Below are positions 1-8,837 of a stretch of DNA of 64,000 bases, piece by piece. Position 1 is the stretch's first letter; each line of letters begins with the position of its first letter. Source of the stretch: Nitrososphaerota archaeon (GTDB lineage Archaea > Thermoproteota > Nitrososphaeria > Nitrososphaerales > Nitrosopumilaceae); the NCBI GenBank assembly GCA_028867735.1, contig JAGWFW010000002.1, positions 17,952-81,951 on the forward strand, given 5' to 3'. The notes below the pieces were generated by a model. That model did not search any database. It had not been told where the DNA came from and worked only from the letters and a program-made list of their open reading frames with translations. The translations under genes and the position numbers were made by a program.

Positions 1-756
1 TCTTGCTTCTTCTTTTATCGACTGTACTATTTTATTTCCAATGCCTTCAATTTTTGATCTAATCGAGTTGGCAGTGGAATGCATATAGTCGTGCCAATAT
101 TCGTCAAAGCCTCCGGCTTCGTAGCTGAAAACATATCTTGCGACTGTAACATCTGTAAAACCTGCACCTTCAAGTTCCTTTTGCAAGTCTGTCGCATTTC
201 CAAACCTGTGCACGTTAGGTGCGCCTTCTGGCCTGATATCTGGAATGTATCTCAGTATGGGCTTCATTATGGCACTAAAATATGGCACCTCTTCTGCTGT
301 ACCATGAACAGCTATGACAATCTTGCCTCTGAGCATCTTTCTTGCATTTTGTAATACCTTGCTGACATTTGGGAAGAACATGATTCCATACTGGCACAGT
401 ATCTTGTCAAATGTAGCCCGGAATGCCATGTTTTCTGCATCCATTTCAAAAAAGTTGGCGTTATTTTTATTTAGAGACTTTCTTGCAATGGACAGGGCAG
501 TCCTTGACATGTCAACCCCTACCAACAAGCCGTTTTTGTCAAGATGACGTGATGCCTCCTTTGATACTGCGCCAGTACCGCATGCAATATCGAGCACCGT
601 GTCCTGTGGATTTATCTCTGCCAATCGTACCACCTCTAAAGTTGACTTGAATGGTCCGGCATGTTCATTTGCCCAGTTATAGTGATAGTCTGGTGCAACA
701 GTATTCCAGTTTGCCCTGGAGTTTATCTTGTATTCTATGGGATCAAAAACTGGCAT
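1..756 (-). CDS. Class I SAM-dependent methyltransferase (partial, runs off left edge)
   Basis: I translated this minus-strand frame by hand because it has no stop inside the window. It opens at an ATG (MPVFDPIEYK) and stays open for 252 codons to base 1. The SAM-binding motif I is clear (VLDIACGTGAVSKEA, about residues 47-61), followed by an acidic motif II region (LVGVDMSRTAL) and a motif III/IV-like stretch (FDKILCQYGIMFFPN). This matches the UbiE/type 11 methyltransferase family, which methylates small molecules in the cytoplasm. The substrate cannot be read from the sequence. It diverges from purS. Confidence 0.85.
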   Translation of the reverse strand, partial: MPVFDPIEYKINSRANWNTVAPDYHYNWANEHAGPFKSTLEVVRLAEINPQDTVLDIACGTGAVSKEASRHLDKNGLLVGVDMSRTALSIARKSLNKNNANFFEMDAENMAFRATFDKILCQYGIMFFPNVSKVLQNARKMLRGKIVIAVHGTAEEVPYFSAIMKPILRYIPDIRPEGAPNVHRFGNATDLQKELEGAGFTDVTVARYVFSYEAGGFDEYWHDYMHSTANSIRSKIEGIGNKIVQSIKEEAR

Positions 757-807
757 CAGTACTTTTCTTGCTCAAGGCTTAAATTATTTATTTCCTGTAC
801 CGATTCC

Positions 808-1068
808 ATGCCTTCTTTTCTGGTTAACGTGACAATTGAAAACAAGCCGGAGATAGTCGACCCGGAGGGCAATACAATTCTAAACGATCTTGTACTAAAA
901 GACAAAAGGACTCCTGTCAAGAAGATACGCTCTGCCAAGATGCTGAAATTTCAGATAGAGGCAAAGAACAAAGAATCTGCAGAAAAAACAGTCGTTGACC
1001 TGTGCAATGAATTTAGGATATACAATCCACTAGTAAGCAAGGTATCAGTAGAGACACTGAGCATCTAG
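808..1068 (+). CDS. purS: Phosphoribosylformylglycinamidine synthase subunit PurS
   Basis: This 86-residue protein is the small structural subunit of the three-part FGAM synthase (PurS-PurQ-PurL), which converts FGAR to FGAM in purine synthesis. The ORF track starts it at 661, but the PurS fold begins at MPSFLVNVTIENKPEIVDPEG, so I place the start at ATG 808. The motifs NDLVLKD and MLKFQIEAKNKESAEKTV fit the family. An AT-rich TATA-like stretch (ttaaattattta, about 779-790) suits a short leader. PurQ and PurL lie 1.5 kb downstream, separated by two convergent genes. Its stop codon overlaps the 3' end of the CBS gene by four bases. Confidence 0.9.
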   Translation: MPSFLVNVTIENKPEIVDPEGNTILNDLVLKDKRTPVKKIRSAKMLKFQIEAKNKESAEKTVVDLCNEFRIYNPLVSKVSVETLSI

Positions 1069-1505
1069 CCATTTTTTACTACTTTTCTGTTCAATGCCGA
1101 GACATCGTCCAGAGCGCCGTCTATGAGAAGTTTGCTGCGAAGGTATTTTGCCAAGTCTGTTTCGGTTATGATGCCTACCAGCTTGCCATTGTCAAGCACC
1201 AAGAGCCTTCGTATGTTCTTGTTTGTCATTCTCTGTACTGCATTCTCGATTGGAGTCATGGGCTCCACCCACCTAAAGTTTACAGACATTATCTCTGATA
1301 ATGGCACTTCGGAGCTCTTCTTGTCAGTGGTTGAAACCTTGCGTGCAAGATCTCTCTCCGTAACAAGCCCTATTGGTGTTCCATCTTTTACTACGACAAG
1401 TGAGCTGATGCTCTTTTCTGTCATGAGTATTGCAACATCTTTTGCAGTCTTGTCGTGTTCAATGGTGATTACGTTATTTACCATAATGTCGCGAACCAGG
1501 CCCAT
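1065..1505 (-). CDS. CBS domain-pair protein
   Basis: A compact protein made almost entirely of two CBS repeats. The first runs from MGLVRDIMVNNVITIE to IGLVTERDLARKV and the second from LSEIMSVNFRWVEPMTPIE to GIITETDLAKYL. CBS pairs bind adenosyl nucleotides such as AMP, ATP or SAM and regulate other proteins. No catalytic domain is attached, so it is a stand-alone sensor with an unknown target. The track starts at TTG 1517; ATG 1505 gives the usual start just before the first repeat. It sits inside the purine block on the opposite strand, and any link to nucleotide sensing is only suggestive. Confidence 0.88.
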   Translation of the reverse strand: MGLVRDIMVNNVITIEHDKTAKDVAILMTEKSISSLVVVKDGTPIGLVTERDLARKVSTTDKKSSEVPLSEIMSVNFRWVEPMTPIENAVQRMTNKNIRRLLVLDNGKLVGIITETDLAKYLRSKLLIDGALDDVSALNRKVVKNG

Positions 1506-1517
1506 AGCCAGTACCAA

Positions 1518-1748
1518 CGGGTATTGGAATAAAAACGATTTGCTCCATTGATACCAAACCGAAAATATTGTTGCAAAAATTTCACAATCTTGTTCTGGTT
1601 GATAAAAAAATACAAGTTTGCAATTACTTGCTCAGTATACACCCTTCTTAATTATGTGGCATTGTTACTCTTGGACAAGAGGCTGCGGGACTGCTTCCTA
1701 CCAGAAAACAAAGTTCCGCAGTTTCCTACTTTACAAAACCTCTTTGAT
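1518..1748. other. Gene-free interval between CBS and rhomboid genes
   Basis: Only shadow ORFs cover this 231-bp stretch. The right side is the 3' flank of the rhomboid gene and the left side the promoter side of the CBS gene (an A/T run near 1530 on the minus strand could be its TATA element). I see no RNA gene or repeat. Confidence 0.4.
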
Positions 1749-2381
1749 CTAAGTGGAAAATGTATTGGAGCGCCAGTCTCTCTTCCTGCGTTCTATCTCT
1801 ATCAGCACCTTTGTCAGGAGCAGACCTGTAACAAATCCGCCAACATGTGCCATGAAAGCTATTGAAAGCGATGTAACAGATCCGATAAAGACGTACAAAA
1901 CTTGGATTCCAAGCCAATAATATCCACGTATGTCGCCAAGAGCTGCCGAGACTCCAAGGATGCCTGAAATTGCGCCAGACGCGCCAATCAGGATGCTGTC
2001 ACCGCTTGACAGTATGTATGATGCAACAACACCATGCAACAGTCCGCCGCCAAGGCCTGCAACTATGTACAGCAAGACAAATCTTGGAACACCAATTGAC
2101 CTCTCGGCAAAACCGCCCATGTAAATTAATGCAAAGAGATTGAATGCAATGTGCGCAATGTTTGCATGGACAAACATTGAGGTGAAAAGACGCAAAAGGC
2201 TGTCTGGCAGCAACGAGTTGTTGGCTCGAAACAGCTCATCTGGGATGAAACCGTAATGAGCAATTATCTGGCTCTGTGTCTGGCTTAGCATCCCGTATGC
2301 AAAGATTACGGCATTGGCGGCTACCAAAATAATGGTAACAGGAGGGGGATGGCCAAAAAGTCTCATCATTTGCTGTTCCAA
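1749..2381 (-). CDS. Rhomboid family intramembrane serine protease
   Basis: A 210-residue, roughly six-helix membrane protein. It carries the rhomboid catalytic serine motif GASGAISGILG (Ser about residue 136), the HIAFNLFALIYMGG helix with the conserved His/Asn region, and a catalytic histidine in a later helix (AFMAHVGGFVTGLL). The Ser-His dyad is therefore intact, and the protein should cleave transmembrane substrates within the membrane. Substrates are unknown. It is convergent with purS-side genes and diverges from purQ. Start choice is between MEQQMMRLF and the internal MM; I keep the first. Confidence 0.88.
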   Translation of the reverse strand: MEQQMMRLFGHPPPVTIILVAANAVIFAYGMLSQTQSQIIAHYGFIPDELFRANNSLLPDSLLRLFTSMFVHANIAHIAFNLFALIYMGGFAERSIGVPRFVLLYIVAGLGGGLLHGVVASYILSSGDSILIGASGAISGILGVSAALGDIRGYYWLGIQVLYVFIGSVTSLSIAFMAHVGGFVTGLLLTKVLIEIERRKRDWRSNTFST

Positions 2382-2542
2382 AACTTCTTTACATAATAAA
2401 TTATGATGTGTTGCGGCAAGAGTTCTTTGGTATTTTGTACCGTAAAGGAGTTTTCAATGCGTCACACTGCTATGACAAACCTGATCGCAGTTTTGATAAA
2501 GCCTTCTGTAATGTTTTCTGCAGTCTGAAAGCTCTGCGATTC

Positions 2543-2553
2543 GATTTAATATT
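2543..2553 (+). promoter_or_regulatory. TATA-like element of the purQLF operon
   Basis: The AT-rich box gatttaatatt lies 21-31 nt upstream of the GTG start of purQ, the distance expected for an archaeal promoter with a leaderless or very short-leader mRNA. Assigned by position only. Confidence 0.4.
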
Positions 2554-2573
2554 GCTGGCAGGTAAGGGTATCT

Positions 2574-3254
2574 GTGAGGGTTGCGGTAATCGTTTTTCCT
2601 GGGAGCAATTGCGATCGAGACATGCACCATGTCTTGACAGACGTGTTCAAGCTGCAATCGCAGCTTGTATGGCACGCTGATGACCTACCAAAGAACGTTG
2701 ATGCCATTGTGCTGCCTGGGGGGTTTTCCTATGGCGATAGACTGAGGGCAGGTGTCATTGCAGCTCACAGTCCGATTATTGCACAGGTAAAAAAGATGGC
2801 AGAGAAAGGAATGCCAATACTTGGTGTCTGCAACGGCTTTCAGATATTGACCGAGGCAGGCCTTTTGCCTGGAGCGCTTTTGAAGAACACCTCGCTCAGT
2901 TACATCTGCAGGTGGACTGAAATCATTGTAAAGAACAACAAGACGCCGTTTACAAACAAATTCAAGCTAAACCAGAGGATACCGATTGCAATTGCAAACG
3001 GCGAGGGGAGGTATTATGCAGACAAGGAAACACTGCACATGCTAAAGAAAAACAACCAAATCGTCTTCACCTATGGAGAGGACGTCAACGGAGCAACAAT
3101 GAAGATTGCAAGCATATGCAACAAAGAAGGAAACGTTGTAGGCATGATGCCGCATCCTGAAAGATCTGCTGAACAAATTCTCAATCCGAAAGATGCCAAA
3201 CCGGCATCCATGATCTTCGAGTCTCTGATAAAGACTCTGGGTGTCACTGCATGA
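2574..3254 (+). CDS. purQ: Phosphoribosylformylglycinamidine synthase subunit PurQ (glutaminase)
   Basis: This is the class I glutamine amidotransferase subunit of FGAM synthase; it releases ammonia from glutamine for PurL. The N-terminus MRVAVIVFPGSNCDRD is typical. The nucleophile is the Cys in GVCNGFQIL, and the catalytic His/Glu are in MMPHPERSAEQ near the C-terminus, so the triad is complete. The 226-residue length is normal. The start codon is GTG. The gene overlaps purL by four bases (ATGA), indicating translational coupling. Confidence 0.93.
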   Translation: MRVAVIVFPGSNCDRDMHHVLTDVFKLQSQLVWHADDLPKNVDAIVLPGGFSYGDRLRAGVIAAHSPIIAQVKKMAEKGMPILGVCNGFQILTEAGLLPGALLKNTSLSYICRWTEIIVKNNKTPFTNKFKLNQRIPIAIANGEGRYYADKETLHMLKKNNQIVFTYGEDVNGATMKIASICNKEGNVVGMMPHPERSAEQILNPKDAKPASMIFESLIKTLGVTA

Positions 3255-5413
3255 GCCTAACTCCGCAGGAATCTGCTTATCTTGAAAAAAAAATAGGAAG
3301 AAAGCCAAATCCTGTGGAACTACAAATAGTCGCAGCCGAATGGTCGGAGCACTGCTCCTACAAGTCATCAAAGAAGCATCTCAAAACCCTTCCACGAAAG
3401 GGAAGAAGGGTCATCTCAGGTCCTGGATATGATTCAGGGGTGCTAGATGTTGGCGACGGATATGTTGTCACTGTACACATTGAGAGCCACAACCACCCAT
3501 CTGCAGTAGAGCCATACGGCGGGGCTGCAACTGGAGTGGGCGGGGTTATACGAGACATCCTGTCTGCTGGTACAAGACCGATTGCAATTTTGGATGGCCT
3601 CAGGTTTGGCGATATTGAAAAAGATACCCATGCAAGATGGCTATTCAAAAATGCCGTGCGAGGAATTGCCGATTATGGCAACTGCCTTGGAATTCCAACA
3701 ATTGGAGGCGAAATAGAGTTTGACCGATGCTTTACAAATTATGCATTGGTAGATGTCGCCTCCGTAGGATTTGGAAAAAAAGAGAGGCTCATACAAAACA
3801 GGGCAGACAGAGGAGATTATGTAGTGTTGATTGGAGGCTCAACTGGAAGGGACGGAATAGGGGGTTCGCAGTTTGCATCTGACAAACTAGAATCTGAGAA
3901 CCGCTCTGCAGTGCAAATTCCAGACCCGTTCATTGAAAAGCTGGTAATAGAGGCAATCCTAGAGGCCAGAAACCAGAAATGCATCAAGGCAATGAAAGAT
4001 CTCGGGGGAGGCGGACTGTCATGCGCAGTCTCGGAAACATCAGATGCGCTGTCAGTTGGCATTGAGCTTGACGTTGCTCTGGTACACAAAAGAGAGCAGA
4101 ACATGTCGCCTACCGAACTCATGGTATCTGAATCACAAGAAAGAATGCTTGTGATAACATCTCCTGAAAAACTGCAGACATTAAAAGAGATTTGTGAAAA
4201 GTTGCGCGTATCGTATTCTATTGTAGGAAGGGTGACCGAAGGCAATACGATGCAGATAAAATATGACAAAGATACTGTGGCAAAACTGCCAAGCGACGTG
4301 GTTGTAAATGCGCCACTTCTTGACAGGCCTGCAAGCGTGCCAAAATATCTGGCAAGGATCTCATCCATTAAAAAACCAAAAGCTCCAAACCTGTCGCAAA
4401 CATTATTGAGAATGCTTTCAAACCCAAACATTGCAAGCAAGCACTGGGTGTACACCCAATATGATCATGAAGTGGGAATTCGAACAGTAATCAAGCCTGG
4501 ACAAGACGCCTCTGTTTTAAGGCTTGATAATGGAAAATTCCTATCGGTAAAGATAGACGGCAACTCAAAGCATTGTTATGTAAACCCAAGACAGGGAGTT
4601 ATTGGATGCTTTGATGAGGCATGCAGAAACATAGTGTGCACTGGGGCCACGCCTATCGGGATGGTAGACCATCTACAGTTTGGAAATCCAGAAGACCCTG
4701 AAATCTTCTGGACGTTCAAAGAGTCAGTTGAAGGCATAACCGAGTATGCCAAGTATTTTGAGATTCCATGTGTGGGGGGGAAAGTGAGCCTGTACAACGA
4801 GACTGATGATGGACCAATCAAGCCGACCCCGCTCATAGGCGTACTGGGTCTAATTGAGGGCAAGCCACTGATTCCAAAGAAAGCAAAAAAAGGCGACCTG
4901 CTTGTAATGGTGGGGCTTACAAAGGACGAGCTTGGCGGTTCTGAATATTATGAATACGTACATGATGTGGTGGGCGGGGCATGCCCTGCGGTTGATATGG
5001 TTTCTTCAAGATCAAACCAAGAGGCAGTACTGGAAATAATAGGCCAAGGCATGACCAAGGCCGTGCATGACTGCTCAAAGGGCGGGCTTGGCGTGGCAAT
5101 ATCTGAACTTTGCATAACGCATGAAATAGGGTGCATGGTGTCACTTGACAAGGTGCCATCTGAGCAACTCGCGGAAGACGAACTGCTCTTTTCAGAATCT
5201 CATTCCAGATTCCTGTTAATTGTAGAGCCTTCAAAGATAAAGGCAGTAAGGGCATTGCTTGAAAAGCATAAAGTCAAGCATGATGCCATAGGCAAGTTTT
5301 CAGGAAAAAACATCGCGTTTAAGAACAAGTCAAAGGTGGTTGCAAGTGTAATGGTTGATAAAGCACAAGAAAAATGGTTAAACTCGTTGGGGTCATTGGT
5401 TAGTCATGGTTAA
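3251..5413 (+). CDS. purL: Phosphoribosylformylglycinamidine synthase subunit PurL
   Basis: The ATP-dependent synthase subunit that, with PurQ and PurS, forms FGAM. At 720 residues it is the short PurL form used with separate PurQ and PurS. It shows the conserved EWSEHCSYKSSKKHL segment, VTVHIESHNHPSAVEPYGGAATG, and the nucleotide-site motif GGSTGRDGIGGSQFAS. The second half repeats the fold (GLTKDELGGSEYYEY; VHDCSKGGLGVAISE). It overlaps purQ by 4 bases and purF by 8, so purQLF is a tight operon. Confidence 0.95.
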   Translation: MSLTPQESAYLEKKIGRKPNPVELQIVAAEWSEHCSYKSSKKHLKTLPRKGRRVISGPGYDSGVLDVGDGYVVTVHIESHNHPSAVEPYGGAATGVGGVIRDILSAGTRPIAILDGLRFGDIEKDTHARWLFKNAVRGIADYGNCLGIPTIGGEIEFDRCFTNYALVDVASVGFGKKERLIQNRADRGDYVVLIGGSTGRDGIGGSQFASDKLESENRSAVQIPDPFIEKLVIEAILEARNQKCIKAMKDLGGGGLSCAVSETSDALSVGIELDVALVHKREQNMSPTELMVSESQERMLVITSPEKLQTLKEICEKLRVSYSIVGRVTEGNTMQIKYDKDTVAKLPSDVVVNAPLLDRPASVPKYLARISSIKKPKAPNLSQTLLRMLSNPNIASKHWVYTQYDHEVGIRTVIKPGQDASVLRLDNGKFLSVKIDGNSKHCYVNPRQGVIGCFDEACRNIVCTGATPIGMVDHLQFGNPEDPEIFWTFKESVEGITEYAKYFEIPCVGGKVSLYNETDDGPIKPTPLIGVLGLIEGKPLIPKKAKKGDLLVMVGLTKDELGGSEYYEYVHDVVGGACPAVDMVSSRSNQEAVLEIIGQGMTKAVHDCSKGGLGVAISELCITHEIGCMVSLDKVPSEQLAEDELLFSESHSRFLLIVEPSKIKAVRALLEKHKVKHDAIGKFSGKNIAFKNKSKVVASVMVDKAQEKWLNSLGSLVSHG

Positions 5414-6842
5414 GGAAAACTGCGGTGTAGTCGGAGTTTTCAGCCTAGACGGCGCAAACGTCATTCCAATGGTAATTGACGCACTGCGTGCACTGCAGCA
5501 TCGAGGACAGGAAGCATGGGGAGTGGCAGTCCCAAAAAAACAACCCCACAAACAACTTGGACTGGTGTCATCTGCGGTATCTGAATTTGACAAGATTACG
5601 CGTGACTATGCATCGCCTTCCGCTATTGGTCATGTAAGATATTCAACAATTGGAAAAAGCAACTTGGAAAACGCCCAGCCACTAAAGGTCAAGGACCTGT
5701 GCATCGCACACAACGGAACGATATCTAACGTGGAAGAGCTGGCAGGGATGGTTGGCGGGTGCACCTTTACGCCGCAAAATGCAAGCGATACGCTTGTTGC
5801 AGCGCAAAGGCTGGTCTCGCTCATGTCGGAGAACGCGAAACTTGGGAGCGCACTTTCGATTTTAAAAAATGAGATGATTGGCTCTTTTTGCTTTACGTTT
5901 GTTTCAGACGACAATGCGGTATATGCCGCCCGGGACCCAAGAGGGTTCAGGCCAATGGTAATAGGATACAGAAAAGACAACAACTCTTACATCGTGGCGT
6001 CAGAATCTGTAGCACTTTCTGCGGTGGGCGCGCAGCTTGTAAGGGATGTAAAACCAGGCGAGCTTGTAAAAATAAGCAATGCCGGACTCGAATCTGAAAT
6101 GTTCTCAGACGAGAAAAAGCCCGCACATTGCTCTTTTGAATTTACCTATTTTGCGCACCCGTCAAGCGTCATGGAAGGCTCTAACATCTATGTCGCAAGA
6201 AAAAGGATTGGGCAGTTTCTGGCAAAAAAATACCCGATCAAGGATGCCGACATTGTCGTGCCTGTCCCAGACTCTGCAAGACCTGCCGCGCTTGGGTATG
6301 CACAAGAGCTTGGGGTTCCATTTGAAGAAGGGCTGCTCAAGGACAGATACAGCAGAAAAGGGCCACTCCGAAGTTTCATCGAACCACATCAAAGCGACAG
6401 AGTAGAGATAAACCGATGGATAATTCCAATAACACAGGTCATCAGCGGAAAGCATGTTGTTGTAGTTGACGACAGTCTCGTGCGTGGTACAAGCTCAAAA
6501 GCAATCATCAAGGCACTGCGAAGGGCGGGTGCAAGAAAGATCAGCATGGTGATAACTTTTCCTCCAATCAAGTTTCCATGCTATGCAGGAATTGACTTTC
6601 CATCGCAGGACGAGCTTGTGACATATCTTGGAGACGGGAGGGACTACACCGAAGAAGAGGTTACAGAAAAAGTAAGACAGTTGATTGGTGCTGACTTTCT
6701 TGGATATAATGACGCCAAAAATCTTGCAGATGCAGTGGGGATGGATAGCAATTCCATGTGCTTTACCTGCTACACCGGGGACTATTCCAGTCTGGGAATA
6801 AAGCCTACGTTTAAGAGCAGAGCTGAAATCAAGGGCGAGTAA
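5406..6842 (+). CDS. purF: Amidophosphoribosyltransferase PurF
   Basis: PurF catalyses the first committed purine step: PRPP plus glutamine to phosphoribosylamine. The sequence starts MVKENCGVVGVF, so a five-residue propeptide would be removed to expose the nucleophilic Cys6. The PRPP loop is VVVVDDSLVRGTSSKAI. Cysteines in HCSFEFTYF, FPCYAGIDFP and MCFTCYTGDY match the four ligands of the Bacillus-type enzyme, so I infer an oxygen-sensitive [4Fe-4S] form. Length 478 is normal. The next gene follows after one base. Confidence 0.94.
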   Translation: MVKENCGVVGVFSLDGANVIPMVIDALRALQHRGQEAWGVAVPKKQPHKQLGLVSSAVSEFDKITRDYASPSAIGHVRYSTIGKSNLENAQPLKVKDLCIAHNGTISNVEELAGMVGGCTFTPQNASDTLVAAQRLVSLMSENAKLGSALSILKNEMIGSFCFTFVSDDNAVYAARDPRGFRPMVIGYRKDNNSYIVASESVALSAVGAQLVRDVKPGELVKISNAGLESEMFSDEKKPAHCSFEFTYFAHPSSVMEGSNIYVARKRIGQFLAKKYPIKDADIVVPVPDSARPAALGYAQELGVPFEEGLLKDRYSRKGPLRSFIEPHQSDRVEINRWIIPITQVISGKHVVVVDDSLVRGTSSKAIIKALRRAGARKISMVITFPPIKFPCYAGIDFPSQDELVTYLGDGRDYTEEEVTEKVRQLIGADFLGYNDAKNLADAVGMDSNSMCFTCYTGDYSSLGIKPTFKSRAEIKGE

Positions 6843-6843
6843 A

Positions 6844-7089
6844 TTGGAACTGGCATTTGTTCTTGTAAAAAGCAAGATGGGACATGAAATGGAAGTGATG
6901 AATAGCATACTCAAGATAGACGGAATAAAGGAAGTCATGGGAACATATGGCCAGTATGATATCTTCGTCAAGATCCAAGTCCCAAGTCGATCTCAGGTTG
7001 AAAAAATAATTACAAAAGAGCTGCGCAAAATATCAAACGTGGTATCTACCACTACACTGCCAGTTATTCCAGGACAAGGCGAAAAATAA
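6844..7089 (+). CDS. Stand-alone Lrp/AsnC ligand-binding (RAM) domain protein
   Basis: An 81-residue protein matching the effector-binding domain of Lrp/AsnC regulators (ELAFVLVKSKMGHEMEV, ... GTYGQYDIFVKIQVPS). It has no DNA-binding helix-turn-helix. Such proteins form dimers or octamers and bind amino acids or nucleobases. It begins with TTG one base after the purF stop, so it is probably co-translated with purF. Position in the purine operon suggests, but does not prove, that it senses a purine-pathway metabolite or glutamine. Confidence 0.8.
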   Translation: MELAFVLVKSKMGHEMEVMNSILKIDGIKEVMGTYGQYDIFVKIQVPSRSQVEKIITKELRKISNVVSTTTLPVIPGQGEK

Positions 7090-7159
7090 CTTTCATCAGA
7101 ACAGAAAAACCGGCAGATCTTCTATCAACTTAAATTCTAGGCAGCCATATGACGCCTGA

Positions 7160-7987
7160 TTGAGGTTTTTACGCTCAGGCAAGGTCAAGGACATATACGA
7201 AGTAGACAAGGAGCATGTCTTGTTCCACTTTTCAGACCGGGTCTCCGCCTTTGACGTAAAATTTCCAAACCAGATACCTAGAAAAGGTGAGGTCCTGTGC
7301 AGCTTTGCAGAGTTTTGGTTCAAAAAACTACCAGTTAGGAATCACTATGTCAGGACCGAGGCAAAAGACAAGATAGTGGTCAAGAAGATGGATATGGTCC
7401 CAATAGAATGTGTCGTACGTGGATATTTCTATGGAAGCCTGATTCAGAGGTGGAAAGAAGGAGAAGTCAGGATTCCGGAGGGTACAGACACTCGTATGGC
7501 AGCAAGGCTTCCAATGCCAATCTTTGATCCTACAACAAAATCAGAAACACACGACATACCTATCACAAGAGACGACGCACTGAAGATGAATCTTGCAAGC
7601 CCTGAAGAATACGACTGGCTTGAAAAGACCTCACTTGAAATCTATCGCCAAATGTACAAAATCGCCGACAAGGCTGGATTCATACTTGCAGACTTGAAGA
7701 TGGAGTTTGGAAAGATAGGAAACGAAATTGTTCTGGGTGACTCGATTGGACCTGACGAATACAGGATGTGGCCCAAAGAATCCTATGCAGTAGGCAAGAT
7801 TCAGGAAAGCTATGACAAGCAGTTGTTGCGTGACTGGCTTGCAGCTCAGGGCCTACAAAAAAAGTTTGAAGATGAGCGAAAGCAGGGAAAAGACCCGGTT
7901 GCACCATCACTTCCATCTGTACTTTGCAACGAACTGTCTTCAAGATACGTCTCTTCCTATGAGCGCATCACAGGTACTCGCCTTTAA
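7160..7987 (+). CDS. purC: SAICAR synthase PurC
   Basis: Phosphoribosylaminoimidazole-succinocarboxamide synthase, which joins CAIR and aspartate using ATP. The ATP-binding start RSGKVKDIYEVDKEHVLFHFSDRVSAFDV and the central ECVVRGYFYGSLIQRWKEG and VLGDSIGPDEYRMWP segments are characteristic. Length 275 agrees with the family. The track start is TTG 7160 and I see no better upstream start. It is the last gene of the purine block, 70 bp after the RAM-domain gene. Confidence 0.93.
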   Translation: MRFLRSGKVKDIYEVDKEHVLFHFSDRVSAFDVKFPNQIPRKGEVLCSFAEFWFKKLPVRNHYVRTEAKDKIVVKKMDMVPIECVVRGYFYGSLIQRWKEGEVRIPEGTDTRMAARLPMPIFDPTTKSETHDIPITRDDALKMNLASPEEYDWLEKTSLEIYRQMYKIADKAGFILADLKMEFGKIGNEIVLGDSIGPDEYRMWPKESYAVGKIQESYDKQLLRDWLAAQGLQKKFEDERKQGKDPVAPSLPSVLCNELSSRYVSSYERITGTRL

Positions 7988-8303
7988 CTCGAATTCTGTT
8001 TTGAGCCGCTAGTGCAAACTGCCTCTTCGCGTACCCATTTTGCCCTGTCAGGGAATCCTTTTCCAAAAAATTCAAAAATTTCTAAATTTTTAATTTTATC
8101 ATAATGTTATAATGTATATGGTAATAATACTTATTGCATGATAATGATACAATTTGTTTAGTTTTGCAATCATACTAATTGTAGCAAAAAGACCAAACTA
8201 GGAGCTTTTTTACGATAATCGTAGCGTGAAAAAAAATTATGTATTGAACGAAAAAATTATGATCCCTTGATCTTTTAGGCTGCATTAAAACTCAAATCAG
8301 GAA
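7988..8303. other. AT-rich gene-free interval before the ArsR-like gene
   Basis: This 316-bp stretch has no credible ORF. Its middle (about 8075-8160) is extremely AT-rich, with runs such as aaatttctaaatttttaattttatc and ttataatgtatatgg. It probably holds the purC terminator and the promoter of the ArsR-like gene. No RNA gene was recognised. Confidence 0.5.
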
Positions 8304-8837
8304 ATGTCAACTTTACTGCAAAAAGAAATAAAGATAAACAAAATCCTTGCCACAAACATCGAACAAGCCAAAGCCCTTGACGATTATGCCAGAATTCGAA
8401 TTCTGCAAATATTGTATCACAAGCAACTTTCAACGGAGCAAATTGTTGGGGAGTTACACCAGGAGGGATACAAAAAAGCAACCACTACAATAAGGCATCA
8501 TCTCGACGTTCTAAAAGATGCAGGGCTTGTAGAGATTGTAAAGATGGAGGAAGTCAGGGGCGCCGTTCTAAAGTACTATGGAACCACAGTCAAAGTCCTT
8601 GGACACAAGCTGCCACCAAACTTTGAAACCGAATTCTCTAAAACAATAACTGAAGCGTCAGTAAGGCTGGAAAAGATACTGAAAAACATTGCTCAAAGCA
8701 CGGGAACAAAAATGAAGAAAAAATCTTCTGCAAAAAATAACCACGAGCCACACTATGAGGAATATCTTTTGGTGGAAATAATGAATCGTGCAATGACCCG
8801 CGTGTTCGAGGAAAATAATTCCATGCTGCAAAAATAA
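8304..8837 (+). CDS. ArsR-type winged-helix transcriptional regulator
   Basis: The first ~100 residues form an ArsR/HTH-20-like winged helix: ALDDYARIRILQILYHKQLSTEQIVGELH, then a recognition region KKATTTIRHHLDVLKDAGLVEIVKMEE and a wing (GAVLKYYGTTVKVLG). The C-terminal 70 residues are a charged helical tail with a lysine stretch (KMKKKSSAKNNHE). No Cys metal-site signature is present, so a metal response is not supported. The effector and targets are unknown. It is convergent with the DUF371 gene, with no gap. Confidence 0.82.
   Translation: MSTLLQKEIKINKILATNIEQAKALDDYARIRILQILYHKQLSTEQIVGELHQEGYKKATTTIRHHLDVLKDAGLVEIVKMEEVRGAVLKYYGTTVKVLGHKLPPNFETEFSKTITEASVRLEKILKNIAQSTGTKMKKKSSAKNNHEPHYEEYLLVEIMNRAMTRVFEENNSMLQK

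Noticed and set aside
1548-1865. ORF 1548-1865 (+)
   Set aside because: Its second half is antisense to the rhomboid gene and its product looks random.
2408-2680. ORF 2408-2680 (+)
   Set aside because: It overlaps purQ in another frame, has no family features, and the purQ frame explains the DNA.
3817-4455. ORF 3817-4455 (-), 212 codons
   Set aside because: Antisense shadow of purL with a Ser-rich random product.
8389-8406. agaattcgaattct palindrome resembling the 22-bp element
   Set aside because: It lies inside the coding sequence of the ArsR-like gene, encodes the conserved RIRIL of the helix, and lacks the TTTC/GAAA arms in the right spacing.
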